Assembly (NCBI GenBank): GCA_963678675.1
Contig: OY783194.1
Location: 16,315,421-16,379,420 of the forward strand
Source: Xiphydria camelus
Lineage: Eukaryota; Arthropoda; Insecta; Hymenoptera; Xiphydriidae
Direction of reading: 5' to 3'
DNA: 64,000 nt
The notes under the pieces were generated by a model. The model searched no databases and was not told where the DNA came from. It saw only the letters and a program-made list of their open reading frames with translations. Made by a program: the position numbers and the translations under genes. Of this stretch, positions 1 through 11,206 are shown piece by piece; the first letter of the stretch is position 1; each line of letters starts with the position of its first letter.

Positions 1-296
1 CGCTCTTTTTCAGCCAATTCAAGCACGCATTCAATATCATGTGCGATCTTGTGAGCACGTGTTTGCCTCCATATACTTATACGCCTTTTAAGTGCGACCG
101 TACGCTCTGCCGTATTAAACCAGTTATATGGCTCTTAAATCCTGGTGAATATGTCTCACCTGCACGAATATTGCAGATCATGATCAGCTCTTCAAATGTC
201 ACTGTTCCGATAAACGATGGTCGGAATTCTGAATGTCGACCCTTAATAATTAGCATCACCGCGATATATAAACCTTTTTAATGTCCATTAGTGGGC

Positions 297-618
297 GTCC
301 ATAACGGCGCACCGCACCTCGCACCGACCCTCGCACCGCACTTAGCCTGGTACAGGCGAGGTAAATAGGCGCGTGTGGAAACAGATGGGCCCGTCCATAA
401 CGGCGCACGGCCATTCGCCTCGCATATTTCGCCCTCGCACAAGGAATAGAGCGTCCACAACGGCACACCACACCTCGCACTGCCCTCAGCCTGGTACAGG
501 CGAGGTAAATAGGCGCGTGTGTGTGTGTGTGTGGAAAGAGATGGGCCCGTCCATAACGGCGTACGGCCCTTCGCCTCGCACATGGCATGGTACCATCGCC
601 CTCGCGCAAGAAATAGAG
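297..618. repeat. two-copy tandem repeat, unit about 155-168 bp
   Basis: Two head-to-tail units begin with GTCCATAACGGCGCAC (297) and GTCCACAACGGCACAC (451). Each carries CTGGTACAGGCGAGG, AAATAGGCGCGTG and GATGGGCCCGTCCATAAC in the same order. The second unit has an expanded (GT)n run at about 516-531. Long ORFs on both strands are a by-product of the GC-rich repeat and are not called as genes. Confidence 0.85.
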
Positions 619-892
619 CTTGGTATTTCTTCGAGCCTCGAGCATCGCACATCCCCCACTGCTCCGTCGTATCATTGCATGATTTTTTTTAAATAAATGA
701 AAACATTATTTTTCGTATTCGATTATATATCTGATTAGTGAAAAATATTATTAAAAATGTTTATTAAATTTTTACGCCTATTGAAACAAAAAACAAATTA
801 CTGCATATTAACCAGAGCATGCAACTGTTAACAAAACTAATTATGTTGCATATTAGCAACATTACAGAACAAACTAAGAATGAAATAATCTA

Positions 893-1200
893 AAACAATT
901 TTTGCCTTTTGAGGCACAAAAACACTCCACATTTATCACATTTGAAATGGGTAAACCCTTTGCAAGTAGGAAACTTGCACCTTTGTCTTGAGGAATCGTA
1001 CGAGTATTTTATCCAATGACTTGCTTCGTCGTTTCTCTAATATTCATTGGAGGGATACGAGCTGCTGGCCCTCTTTTTATTTTTTCATCAATTAATTGTT
1101 GAGTGCCATTTGATGGTCTTCCACTTTTTGTCTCCTTCTTTGATCCCAGGTTGCAGAGGCACTCTGCTACTTCTAATCTAAATTACCATATGGGGCATTC
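893..1200 (-). pseudogene. piggyBac-derived transposase, C-terminal Cys-rich remnant
   Basis: Read on the minus strand, this region gives a segment with SGRPSN, a KRGPAARIPP block and then, after a frameshift, a cysteine-rich tail (RCKFPTC..., FKCDKCGVFLC). This is the order seen at the C-terminus of piggyBac-derived (PGBD) transposases: a basic RRGP linker followed by a zinc-binding Cys/His domain. The catalytic DDD core is absent, and at least one stop and one frame change separate the two blocks. It is a dead 3' fragment. Its closeness to the plus-strand CXC remnant looks accidental. The identity rests on the motif pattern only. Confidence 0.6.
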
Positions 1201-1448
1201 TCTGTCAAGACAGCCACTTTTTTCATGAGGGTCTCAAAAAAATCTGATTTTTATTTACATAGTCATACTTGATGAAAAAGCATTACTTAATTTTTTTTAG
1301 ATTTTTCCAGGCGCCGTTAATGGTATACATCAATTTGAAAAATAAATTTTAACTTTAAAGTTTCAAGTATACTATTAATCTCATAAACAACTTTGTATAC
1401 ATGAAAATTTTTTGTTTTTTCTCAATTTTTCAAAAAAAAAAAATTTAA

Positions 1449-2283
1449 GTGACATTAAAAGGCATTTTCTTACAAAAAAGTGAAAAAAACACTAGAAAAT
1501 ATTTATTTCGCCAATACGACAGTCGATTTTTCTTAATGGTATTCAAATCAAAAACGGACAATATTTATATGTTAAGACCCGGCAGCACTACAAAACCTAA
1601 TAAAACAACGAACATAAATGCGTTTCAAAATAAGATAGGTACTGTGCGTCCTTCGATTTTATTTTCCCATACCGTTTTTGGATGTAATACTACCTCGGCA
1701 ATTTATAAAAAAGGAAAGTTGTCTACATATAGGCTTTCAGAGAAACATCAGAACCTACAAGCGAAAGTAGTTAGCCATTTTTTCAAAATCCCACTGCAAA
1801 CAAGAAGGATATAATCGCTATTGGAGAAGAGTTTCTATTGGCTCTGTATGATATCGGAAAGTCAGTAAAAACGCTAAATCTCAGGTACGCTTTTTGAAAT
1901 TTCACAACAATGCATCAAGGCAGAGTTTAAGTGCAAACTTCTCATTAACTTCTTTACCACCAACATCAGATGCAGCCGCTCAGCACAGTTTGCGGGTATA
2001 TTACCAAATCCAGGAATGGCTGGAAAATGAGTTAGAAGCTACCTCTTGGGGATGGAGAAAGCAGGGAGAATTTCTTTTACCAATAACGACCGACAAACCA
2101 ATTGCACCAGAATTCATCCTAAAATTGATATTCTGTAACTGTAAGACTGATTGTGGAAAGCTGTGTAAGTGTAAGAAATCTGGTCTAAACTGTTCAAATC
2201 TGTGTGGGCAATGTCAAGGACAGTCTTGTAGCCATATATTTCAACCCGCTGAAAACGAAGACGATGAAGAAGATTTGATCTAG
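1449..2283 (+). pseudogene. decayed transposon-type ORF with C-terminal CXC (tesmin/TSO1-like) cysteine domain
   Basis: Two ORFs in different frames form one broken gene. The first (1449-1814) contains a block like FxHxxxGCDTTSAxxxKGK, seen here as FSHTVFGCNTTSAIYKKGK. The second (1894-2283) carries SWGWRKQGEFLLP and a Cys array (CNCKTDCGKLCKCKKSG, then CSNLCGQCQGQSC) followed by an acidic tail. Between them another frame reads GEEFLLALYD, so a frameshift rather than an intron divides the gene. This layout occurs in abundant uncharacterised arthropod proteins thought to come from mobile elements. The N-terminus is missing, and the stop at 2283 lies 23 bp from the next MITE. Confidence 0.6.
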
Positions 2284-2305
2284 ATTTTTTATTGTATAAT
2301 ACATA

Positions 2306-2542
2306 TCGATGGCTTAGGCGCAATAGGTCGTAACCCACAAAGCGTTTTTAACGCCATTTGATTGTAACCCTCAAAAGTATGTCCCTACAATACATCGTAA
2401 GCCTTATCTCCATTTAAAACGCTCTCTATTTTATTATTTTAAAAGGTCGTATGCCCAGCGAATATTGTCACTGTGAAGTTTCTTGTGTCTCCTGTAAAAT
2501 TTACTGTTTCGGGGATACGACCTATTGCGCCTAAGCCATCGA
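2306..2542. mobile_element. 237-bp MITE, TA target duplication
   Basis: The perfect terminal inverted repeat TCGATGGCTTAGGCGCAATA is at both ends and TA flanks each side (2304-2305, 2543-2544). TIR plus TA suggests a Tc1/mariner-type non-autonomous element. No ORF is present. Confidence 0.8.
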
Positions 2543-2544
2543 TA

Positions 2545-3413
2545 TACTCTAATGTAAGTACGAGTATTGAATGTATATTGTTTCTTGAGCATAGGAAAAT
2601 AAATATTTGATATATACTTTTAGTATAATAGATACCTACGATTCTTTAGCCATATTAATAGCCATTTTTGAATCGACTTTGAAACTTCACTACACGCCAC
2701 TGCCCTAATTTTGATTGGATTTTCTCCAAGTGATAAATAATTTAAACTTAAATTGTTCTAAACAGAACAATTCAAACCAATTACATCACTTTTGAGCATT
2801 GAAAAATCTGTATCGTCTTCGGACACTTGCTGCACGCCACTAACGTAACATATTTTGACATACATACATACATATACCTATATATGTTTCTTTTATATTT
2901 ATATTTTATTTTGTATATACTTACCTATATTTATATTAATTATACATATATATTTTTTACTTTTTTCGCAATGTTTTAACATTCCATTGTCTTAAATAAA
3001 CTAACTAGGAGTATATTTACTGCGTAAAACGTAATATTGAGAGTGGATGTACGTTTCGCAATTTTAAACGCTTCCAGCCCGCCACTGGTTTCCAAAAAAT
3101 TATGCACTGCTATATACCATTTTATAGGTAATTTTATTGGCTTTCATTTTGGTCCCTTTCATTTTTTCAAAAAAAAAGAGCCGTTTTTAAGATATTTGAG
3201 AAAAACTAAAAAAATGTACCTTTAGGGGTAGTTTTGGGGTTGTTTGCACCCTCGGAGGGATGGGGACTTTTAGTATGTTAATCAGGGCCACAAAAGCTCA
3301 ATAATCCCGCATAAATCAGCTTTAGGGCATTTTGTTCCACGAGCGATCTTAATTGCACTGGCGTAATAGTGAGAACCGGCTTAGAGACGATGTCTCGTCC
3401 CAAGCCGCTTCTA
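2545..3413. other. AT-rich intergenic sequence, nothing recognised
   Basis: Simple TA/TATTT-rich stretches (about 2865-2960) are followed by unique-looking sequence. No coding frame with a recognisable motif was seen. Confidence 0.5.
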
Positions 3414-3758
3414 AAGCTGCGTTGTCACTACGCGAAATTGTTTCGCGAAACTAGTCTCGCCTCGTGTATACTTCGTACTCACCCCCAAACCTTGTTTCGC
3501 GAATATGTTTCGAAGTGAGCCAACGTCAGTCGGTTTTGGATCGCGCATCAAAGAGCTTCGCCTTCCGGGTTGCCACTAGTGTGCACGTACACCGTGTGTT
3601 TCGCGCCAAAAATGGACCAAGAGAGCAGCATACGCCTCATTCAATTGTCTCGCACAAACTGGCGGCTCACCCTGTTTTCACTTGGAACCCGAAACGTTTC
3701 GTCCCGACATTCGCGAAATATTTTCGCGAAACAGTTTCGCGTAGTGATAACGCAGCTT
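3414..3758. mobile_element. 345-bp MITE with 34-bp terminal inverted repeats
   Basis: The left end AAGCTGCGTTGTCACTACGC and the right end GCGTAGTGATAACGCAGCTT are inverted copies with one mismatch, continuing into TTTCGCGAAA-type sequence on both sides. No transposase is encoded. The target duplication is unclear because both flanks are TA-rich. Confidence 0.75.
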
Positions 3759-4365
3759 AATGCTAGCAGTACACGCTCGCCGAGGAGACCCGAGACCAGG
3801 CGAGAACGAGAGTGTACCTGGTGCTCTCGTCTAGTCCTCGGAGTGCTCGGTCTAGAAACGGTCTCCAACACGAGTCAAAGGAAGCGAGAGCGTAAGTGGG
3901 GGGGGTATACACAGTGCTCTCGATCTTTTGTCTCGGGGCGTCTCGCCTCGGCATGTCTCGCACACAGACGCACGCACAGGCAAGTGTCGCCTAAGTCGAG
4001 GCGACGCGACGTCTCGGTCTCGTGTGCTTTCATTCCCTACTCAACGCGGCTAAAGATGTTTCATATCAAACACATCTGATTTTTGGCGACTATTATGATA
4101 CGTCTCATTTTCTTAATGGTAACGGGTAAACTAATTTCGGAACGAAATAACTCTAACCAATGTTTGACATTTCCCGCGTGGCTACGTGTTTACGTCTGCT
4201 CGGCGATTCAAACTTAGGAATTTTCTTTAGAAGCTATTGTCAGGCAGAGAAAATCTTTAGAACCAATCGTACCGCAGCCTCGCGTCGACAACCAATAGCG
4301 TATTGGTTAGAGTATACTACTGCATATCACCTATGTCAAACTTCCTCGAATACACACTGTACACA
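3759..4365. other. CpG-rich then AT-rich non-coding stretch
   Basis: 3760-4030 is CpG-rich and repeats GAGAGCG/CGAGAACGAG-like words. Its ORFs show no recognisable domain. 4080-4365 contains nothing identifiable. Confidence 0.4.
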
Positions 4366-4702
4366 AAATGAGGTCGGCCGGTGGTCAATTGGCGCACTAA
4401 TGGCGTCACGGCGCTCAGTTCCTTTCAATATGGTGATACCATAGTGGAACCCAGGGTCGAAATACATAACCTATTGTGAACAACTATATTAAGTGTGAAT
4501 GCAAATAATTTGACCATAATCCATTTTCATGATGTAAAATTTATATCTTTTTTCAATAAGTGAATCAATTAACTTATGAAACAGTATTCAGTCTATTGCC
4601 CCAACCTCACTATATATAATGGACGTTTTATACTTTCCCACTAAAATGAGGGAACCTAACGTCCTGGCGCCATCTGCGTTTAGTTTTGCCCGGCTGACCC
4701 CA
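4366..4702. mobile_element. MITE related to the THAP/SAP-bearing family
   Basis: Left end AATGAGGTCGGCCGGTGGTC and right end GCCCGGCTGACCCCATT are diverged versions of the AATGAGGTTGGCTGG ends seen at 20331-21185 and 28547-29062. The right subterminal part (CGCCATCTGCGTTTAGTTTTGCCC) matches the same family. It sits exactly against the 3' end of the Pao coding remnant. Confidence 0.6.
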
Positions 4703-5092
4703 TTAGTCAACATTCCGCCCGCCATCAGCGATGGCCACTGATGATAATTCCTTCAGATGGTCCGGTTGAAACGTCGGTAGAGGTAAGAGCTTGACGATGG
4801 GCCTGATGAGCATGGTGGTGGCCGCCTTGAGCGTTGCTACTCGGCTGAGTCCATCCGCACCAGGATGAAGTTCCATTACCCGAGCGAGCGGCCATTTGCA
4901 TGGTGGTTGACGCTCGTCGGTGAGCAGAACAAAAGAACCCACCCTAATCTTGTTTGATGAGTGGTGCCACTTTGATATCGACTGTTGCCTTTGTAAATAA
5001 TGAGCCGACCACTGCGACCAGAATTCTTGATCCCGTCGCTGAATGAGCTGCTAGTGAACAAGTCGAGAGACCGACGTATCCAGTAACGACGC
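4703..5092 (-). pseudogene. BEL/Pao polyprotein C-terminus (post-integrase, DUF5641-like)
   Basis: Minus-strand translation gives QEFWSQWSAHYL, then VGSFVLLTDERQPPCKWPLA, RVMELHPGADG and VRVA/RPI-type residues. This is the conserved tail after the integrase core of BEL/Pao polyproteins, where a VGDLVLL..PP.KWPLGRV pattern is usual. One in-frame stop lies near the start of the segment. It is the last part of the element whose integrase is at 7.7-8.4 kb; about 2.4 kb of inserted DNA separates the two. Upstream of it on the minus strand are a Harbinger MITE and the hAT-like insert. Confidence 0.85.
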
Positions 5093-5095
5093 TAA

Positions 5096-5252
5096 GGGCC
5101 GGTTGTATAAACGCGGCGAACCGCAGTTCAGCCCGAACTGCAGATCAAACGCCGTTCTTGGTATATTTCGTGTCACACAAAATATACCAAGAACGGCACT
5201 CGATCCACAGTTCAAGCCGAACTACAGTTCACCGCGTTTATACAACCGGCCC
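5096..5252. mobile_element. 157-bp palindromic PIF/Harbinger-type MITE, TAA target duplication
   Basis: Starts GGGCCGGTTGTATAAACGCG and ends with its inverse; the whole element folds into one long hairpin around TTTCGTGTCACACAAAAT. TAA flanks both sides (5093-5095, 5253-5255), the 3-bp TWA duplication expected for PIF/Harbinger. Confidence 0.9.
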
Positions 5253-5310
5253 TAAGTGTGGCGAAATCCCGAAAAGCTGGCATAAATTCGAAAACGTATA
5301 TAATCGAGGT

Positions 5311-5755
5311 GAAATTGAGTACTCGGGAGTTTTTGGGATCGCTGATTACGAATCTAAAGTTAAAATTTCCAAAAACAATATGGCGGAGCAAATATGGCGG
5401 AAAGGTTCCTCAAAAATCGATCGAATCTGGGTGAAATTGAGTACTCGGAGGTTTTTGGGGTCGCTGATTACAAATCCAAAGTTAAAATTTCGAAAAACAA
5501 TATGGCGGATCTAATATGGCGGAAGAGTTCCTAAACAAAATTGATCGAATCTGGGTGAAATTAAGTACTCCGGGGTTTTTGGGGTCTCTGATTGCGAATC
5601 CAGAGACAAAATTTCGAAAAACAATATAGCGGATCCAATATGGCGGAAGGGTTCCTAAAAAATTGATCGAATCTGGGTGAAATTAAGTCCTCGGGGGTTT
5701 CTGTGGTCGCTGATTACGAATCCAAAATCAGAATTTCAAAAAACAATATGGGAAT
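5311..5755. repeat. four-copy tandem repeat, period about 122 bp
   Basis: Copies begin at GAAATTGAGT (5311), 5433, 5557 and 5679. Each has TTTTTGGG(A/G)TCGCTGATTAC, then AACAATATGGCGGA and usually a second AATATGGCGGA about 15 bp later. The last copy is partial. Confidence 0.9.
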
Positions 5756-6696
5756 ACAGAATCATAAATTTATGGCGGGATTAACTCTAGATAAGCGCTT
5801 TACTTAGATCGCAATGGTAATGAGCGATAAGAACCGATATAGACGTCCGCTTAACGTGCGACGGAATCTCTGGCTTATCAGGAATAGAAAATCGCTACCT
5901 CCACCGTCTGGAATTACTGTTGGATTTATATCGACACATGCGAGTGTGCAAACGGCAAAAGAACGGTCGGTTGTTGTTCCCATATAGCTTCAATTATTTA
6001 TTATTTGTCACTTGCGCGATATCAAACAAAGGTTGTTAAACCTGCAAAATCAATAAGCACAAACTATTTCAAAAAGAAAATATTGAACCCACAATAAACC
6101 ACGAAAGCGATGAAGATTAAAAGGAAGCTTTTATGTCAGTACTTTTAATTTGATTTCATTTCGGTTTATATGTACATATATTACATGTGGTAAGTTGTAT
6201 TCTCGTTAGTAATAATTAATTGTAAATAAATACTATTATTTTTGTACAGTAAAATTTCGAAGTAATAGGTGTACGACTTTGCTTCCGCCGTTTCCCGCTA
6301 TCTATTACGTTAGGAGAACGGCGGAAGCAAAGGTGTTTCATTTTCATTAATTTATTTCGACTTGTTGTCCCACACCAATCATCTTGTTAAAATTATATGA
6401 CATAGTTTAATCGTGCTAGAATCTATATAAAAAAAAACGGTGTGGGAGTTATTTTTTATATGCAAGATAAAAATTATTAAAAAATTCAAACATGTTTTTC
6501 TTTATTTGTGGGCGAAAAAATCCCACTTTTTTTTTGTAATTTAGCTACATGATGATGCATAACATATATTTTGCTGTGTGAAATCGGTCAAGTAGTTTTC
6601 GAGATAAAAAATAGTTTAGTTTTTCAGTTTTTTGACGATAACTTTTGATTAAATCAATATTTGGATCTAAAAATTTACTGACAGCTTATTTATATA

Positions 6697-7100
6697 CAGT
6701 ATGTCCCGTGGATAACGCAAGTATTTGAATTTCCCTGACATTTGACTTTGGTAGTGCTTGGAACGGTGCTGTAGTTAGAGTTGGCTTCAGAAGAGTGCGC
6801 TGCGTTCTTACGAGCCGTGTTTGGAGAGCGAAAAGTGTAAAACGTCTGATTCCCCGGGAACTGTCAATTCGGGAGATCGAAGCGTGTAACCTCGAAATTA
6901 ACTGAATTTGTAAAAAAAAAATAATGGTAAATAATGTGTAGAAGTGATGAGAAATAATCATACAGGTTTCGCGGAAACACGGCTCGTAAGAACGCAGCGC
7001 ACTCTTCTGAAGCCAACTCTAACTACAGCACCGTTCCAAGCACTACCAAAGTCAAATGTGGGGGAAATTCAAATACTTGCGTTATCCACGGGACATACTG
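6697..7100. mobile_element. 404-bp foldback MITE, TA target duplication, CAGTATGTCCCG ends
   Basis: Arms of about 130 bp are near-perfect inverted copies: CAGTATGTCCCGTGGATAAC on the left, its inverse on the right. TA flanks both sides. The ends resemble the CCGTATGTCCC ends of the MITE at 59476-59816, so the two are probably one mariner-like family. Confidence 0.85.
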
Positions 7101-7689
7101 TATAAACACACAATATACCTGAATGGGAAACAAATTCAAGCGGGGGCACTTTGTGTAATGCTTATCCGGCTATACCCTTTTACATAAATTCACCAACATC
7201 GAATATTTATTTTTATTTCAAAAATGTGTGTACATGGGTGTTATATTCTGATTGGAGCACTAAGCCAGATAAAAGAGATGTACGTCAACCACAAAAAGTT
7301 TATCCGGAAGTGGCCGGAAGTAAACTTAATTAAATTATCAACATCAAACTTTAATTTACAAATACTCTACAACGAGTAAAAAATAATACATACCCCCAGG
7401 TGTTGGATCCATGTTTAACGGAACACTCGACGCACTTCCGTTGTGGAAAAATTAAAAATTAATAATGCCTTGTTTACGCACGTTCTACTCTTTCTTATAT
7501 CTTATTCTTACGACCAACAAGTTAAGACTACCTGCATGCACGACAGTGCAAATTTAGTGACACCGGGAGTGGGGATATCGACGAGCGGTATCAGTGGCTT
7601 GACGAATATACTACCCAGGGTAATTAAAATGCGAGTTTGTAAAATTGGTTTTCTGCCATGTTTTTAGGATTTCGCCACACTGTGCGACG

Positions 7690-8407
7690 GCTCTGGCAGC
7701 GTCGTGAGTGCATTTCCCATGAGAAAATGCCCGGGGGTGAGCGCGGAGACGTCCTGAGAATCATCGGTGAGTGGTTCCAATGGCCGTGAGTTGAGAATCG
7801 CCTCTATTTATGCAAGCAATGTCGCAAGCTCCTCGAACGTGAGCAGAGTCTCACTAACAGTGCGTCTGAAATGATACTTGACCGACTTGACAACAGCCTC
7901 CCACTTGCTGCCCATGTACGGCGCCGCAAGGGGATTGAACTTCCACTGGCTGTTATCCTTGGAGAGCACATATATGATGGACTGATATTCCCGAGTGCTC
8001 TGAATGAACATGCGACGGAGTGCAACGTCTGCACCTGCAAAGTTCGTCCCGCAATCAGAATATAGTGAGCTGACAATGACTCGACGAGATGTAAATCGCC
8101 GATAGGAAGCGATGAATCCATCCGTTGAGTAATCCGAGACCGGTTCAAGATGTACGGTCAAGTGAGCGGTCCGGCGTAATCTACCCCGGTGTGAAGAAAA
8201 AGCCTTGAAGGTGTAACTCGAGAGAGAGGTAGTTGACCCATCCGTTGATAGGCACGGATCCCCCTCTGTCCAGCACACGTCACACAGAGGAGGATGTGAG
8301 ATTTGACGGGAGCCCTCCCTCCAATAATCCAATAGGACTGTCGGGGGAATGCCAGAGTGAGCTGCGTACCACCGTGCGCCGATGAGCGTTGTCGATGAGC
8401 ATGAGCG
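7690..8407 (-). pseudogene. BEL/Pao integrase, second part
   Basis: Minus-strand frames give GVDYAGPL (first catalytic Asp region, in a different frame), YSDCGTNF (second Asp region, usually YSDNGTNF), WEAVVKSVKYHFRR and LLTFEELATLLA, followed after one stop by NSRPLEPL. This order is typical of BEL/Pao integrases. At least one frameshift and one stop are visible. The upstream start of this part lies directly against the Harbinger element and continues the frame found at 13912 on its far side. The downstream end is cut by the 5256-7680 insert. Confidence 0.85.
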
Positions 8408-8721
8408 TAAAGCCGGTCCCAGACAATGCGTGCATTCGGCGAATGCGCAAACGTTCGGGGATCGTACTACGCCTTTGGCTACCCTCCCACACGCTACAGT
8501 ATTTGGAAAATGTTCCTGCTTTCGGCAAATGCGCGAACGTTCGGGTTCGATGCCGCTCTCCAATTTCAGGGGTCTCGCGGCGTCTCGTATTACGTCTCGT
8601 ATTACGTAACGTCCTCGGCTACCTCCTCACACGCTACAGTATTTCGAAAATGTTCAGGCCACTGCTTCAGTTGAGAAATATTTGCCGTTTAGTGTAGATC
8701 AGTGACGGAGAGCGAAATTTC

Positions 8722-11206
8722 ATGGATAGTGAGGATGAGCAAGTAGCTGCGGTTGCAGCACTTTCAATAATTATATACTGCAGCAGTCTGTTAAAAGTGA
8801 AAGAAAAGAAGAAAAATCGCAGGAAAAGAAGATGGTGGATGCTTTCTGTAAATAAAAGTCGTTCGAGGTAAGTCAAATGATACAGGATTCAGAAAAAAAT
8901 ATTTAAAGAACGCGTGCCTATGAATACTGCAAATCACAATCCACAAAATAACAAGGCGTAACTTTAACTTCACTTCATTCCATTGACCGTAAATAGAATT
9001 GAGGACATTGCAGCAAAAACGAGGCAGCTGCATTGTTAGAAATTTTTCAGCAGGGACAAAACGTGTTTAAAAATTCAAATTAATTTATTTTCTTTAGTTT
9101 TTACTGTAAAAATGGTCAACACGTTGGGTAGGAGTACAGTGATAGATAAAACAATATTTTAAAAATCAATATTTGTTGTAGGTATAGTGCTTCGAATATG
9201 ATGAAAGACTTAACAAAAGAGCCATGCGGCAAATTCGAAAATTTTTGCAGAATGTCTGCAACTGATTTTGAGTTTCTCCTAAACAAAACAGGACCGTATA
9301 TAAAAAAGAAAGACACATGCATGAGAAAAGCCATTCCAATTCAGGAAAGATTAGCTGTAACGCTCAGATTTTTAGCTTCTGGGGACAGTTTTGTTAGTCT
9401 GTCTTATTTATTCAAGATGTCTAATCAAGTGATATCAGATATCGTACATGAAGTTTGTCAAGCTTTAATAAAAGTACTAAAGGAAGAAATTAAGGTGGGT
9501 AAGCGTTATTTGAAGTAGTATTTATTTCAGTCTCTTAACAATAAATTAAAAACTCTTCATTTTGGAAATTAAAAACTCTGTATTTTTTGGAAATTAAACA
9601 CTCTTTATTTTTCATCATTCTGCGGTTCTAGTCTACCATTAACAATTCGAAAGGTTGTAGTGGTAGGTTGTATGAATGTGCTGGTTGATAATTGATATAT
9701 TTTTCATTAACATATTGGGTGATAATAACGGAGTACAAGTTTATAAAGCAGTATTACAATGAGAATAGTGTAATGAGTTAGGAGGCGAAGGTCGTGATTG
9801 CAAAATTGTCTGAATCCCTGTGTTTGATCGTAATTGTTCGTTGAAACTGGTGGATGGATTATGAGAAGGCGACGAGATATGACGCCGTTTCAAGTTAATG
9901 ATATTTTCAAAAACAACATTATCTATTTGATTCATAACAATTTCCCTATTAAACTCATCTAGTGCTCTCAATTTTGACGCAAGTAGTTCTCCATACAGTG
10001 AACTTTGGTCTTTGGCTGGCTTTTTCGAAATTTTATCCAGTACACTGGCTGCTTCAGATAGGTGGCTTTCGATTTGATCCACCTGCATTGTTTTCATTTT
10101 TTTTGCTTTGGTTAATTTTGGAGCTGGAGACTCCGATGACTCCTGTAAACCTTCCTTGCTATTGGTACCCATTTCTTCGTTAATATGTTCTTCAACCTTG
10201 AAAAGAAATTGTTGACTACAGTTATTGTACATCAGCCATAGATAAATTTTTTGTATACAGGGTCTTCAAAACTTAAGTCGGCTCTATTGGTGAAATAATG
10301 AAATAATCGGCTCTATAACGAAAGACTAATCTTACAAACAGCACGTTTTCAGGAAAAGTTTTAGTCACTCTTGGTCTTATTTTTCAGATGCCAGAGACTG
10401 CCGAAGAATGGAGAACATTAGCAGACGAATATAATAAAGAATGGAATTTTCCCAATTGTATAGGAGCAGTAGACGGGAAGCATGTGATCCTTCAGTCTCC
10501 GATGAATAGTAGATCACAATATCACAATTATAAGGGCACATTTAGCATTGTGTTATTGGCCTTGGTGGATGCAAACTACTGCTTCACTTACGTTGATATT
10601 GGCTGTCAAGGACGGATAAGTGATGGAGGAGTTTTTCGAAACACATCCTTATTTGAAAAAATTGAAGGAAACGAATTGAATTTACCTCCTCCTCACCCTA
10701 TCCTCATTCAACAGACATCAATGCCTTACGTAATAGTAGCTGACGATGCCTTTGCTTTGAGTGAACATATCATGAAACCATATCCTGGGATTCACACAAA
10801 AAGTAGTAAAGAAAGACATTTCAATTATCGTCTATCGCGTGCTCGTCGCGTTGTCGAGAATGTTTTCGGTATCATGGCTTCCGTATTTCGAGTACTGAGA
10901 AAACCAATGTTGCTGCAACCAGCTAAAGCCTCTGCTGTTGTAATGACTTGTACCTTGCTCCACAATTTTTTAAGAAAGAGCAGATATTCAAGATCAAGAT
11001 ATACTCCTTTAGAGGCTCTTGATCGCGAGCAGGGTGGACAGGGAATACCAGGATCGTGGCGGAATGACTTTAATAATATGACCTCTTTTATGCCTCTCCG
11101 AAATATTCCAAGAAGAAGTGGACTTCAAGCAAAAGAAGTCAGAGATGAGTTTGCAGAATATTTTGCAGGGGTAGGAAAATTACCATGGCAAGATGATTAT
11201 TGTTGA
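8722..11206 (+). CDS. PIF/Harbinger transposase (DDE_Tnp_4 type), three exons
   Basis: Proposed exons are 8722-8867, 9182-9494 and 10388-11206, giving about 425 residues with no internal stop. Exon 1 starts MDSEDEQVAAVAAL and has a basic RRKRRWW block before a GTAAGT donor. Exon 2 follows a TTGTTGTAG acceptor, and exon 3 follows TTATTTTTCAG. Exon 3 holds the catalytic region: NCIGAVDGKHV (first Asp), VIVADDAFAL (second Asp) and a Glu in SRARRVVENVFG, the usual Harbinger DDE set. The exon 2 donor GTGGGT was chosen because it keeps phase 0; a nearby GTAAGC would break the frame. AATAAA at 11218 lies just after the stop. It should cut and paste the element together with the MADF partner, and the copy looks potentially functional. 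Exon 1 is the least certain part. Confidence 0.85.

Larger units (their letters stand above)
5256..7680. mobile_element. candidate non-autonomous hAT-like element inserted in the Pao polyprotein
   Basis: GTGTGGCGAAATCC at the left end and its inverse GGATTTCGCCACAC at the right form short terminal repeats, extendable to an AGTGTGG/CAGTGTGG start as in many hAT elements. Both outer flanks are Pao sequence, and both retain CGACG next to the ends, consistent with a decayed target duplication. No transposase was found inside. The body holds a tandem repeat (5311-5755), unassigned AT-rich DNA and a TA-flanked MITE (6697-7100). The superfamily assignment is an inference from the ends. Confidence 0.5.

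Noticed and set aside
256..675. ORFs of 107-139 residues on both strands
   Set aside because: They lie in a GC-rich tandem repeat and repeat themselves with the unit; no domain.
3570..4079. 169-residue ORF in CpG-rich DNA
   Set aside because: It crosses the right end of a MITE and has no motif; overlapping ORFs exist on both strands.
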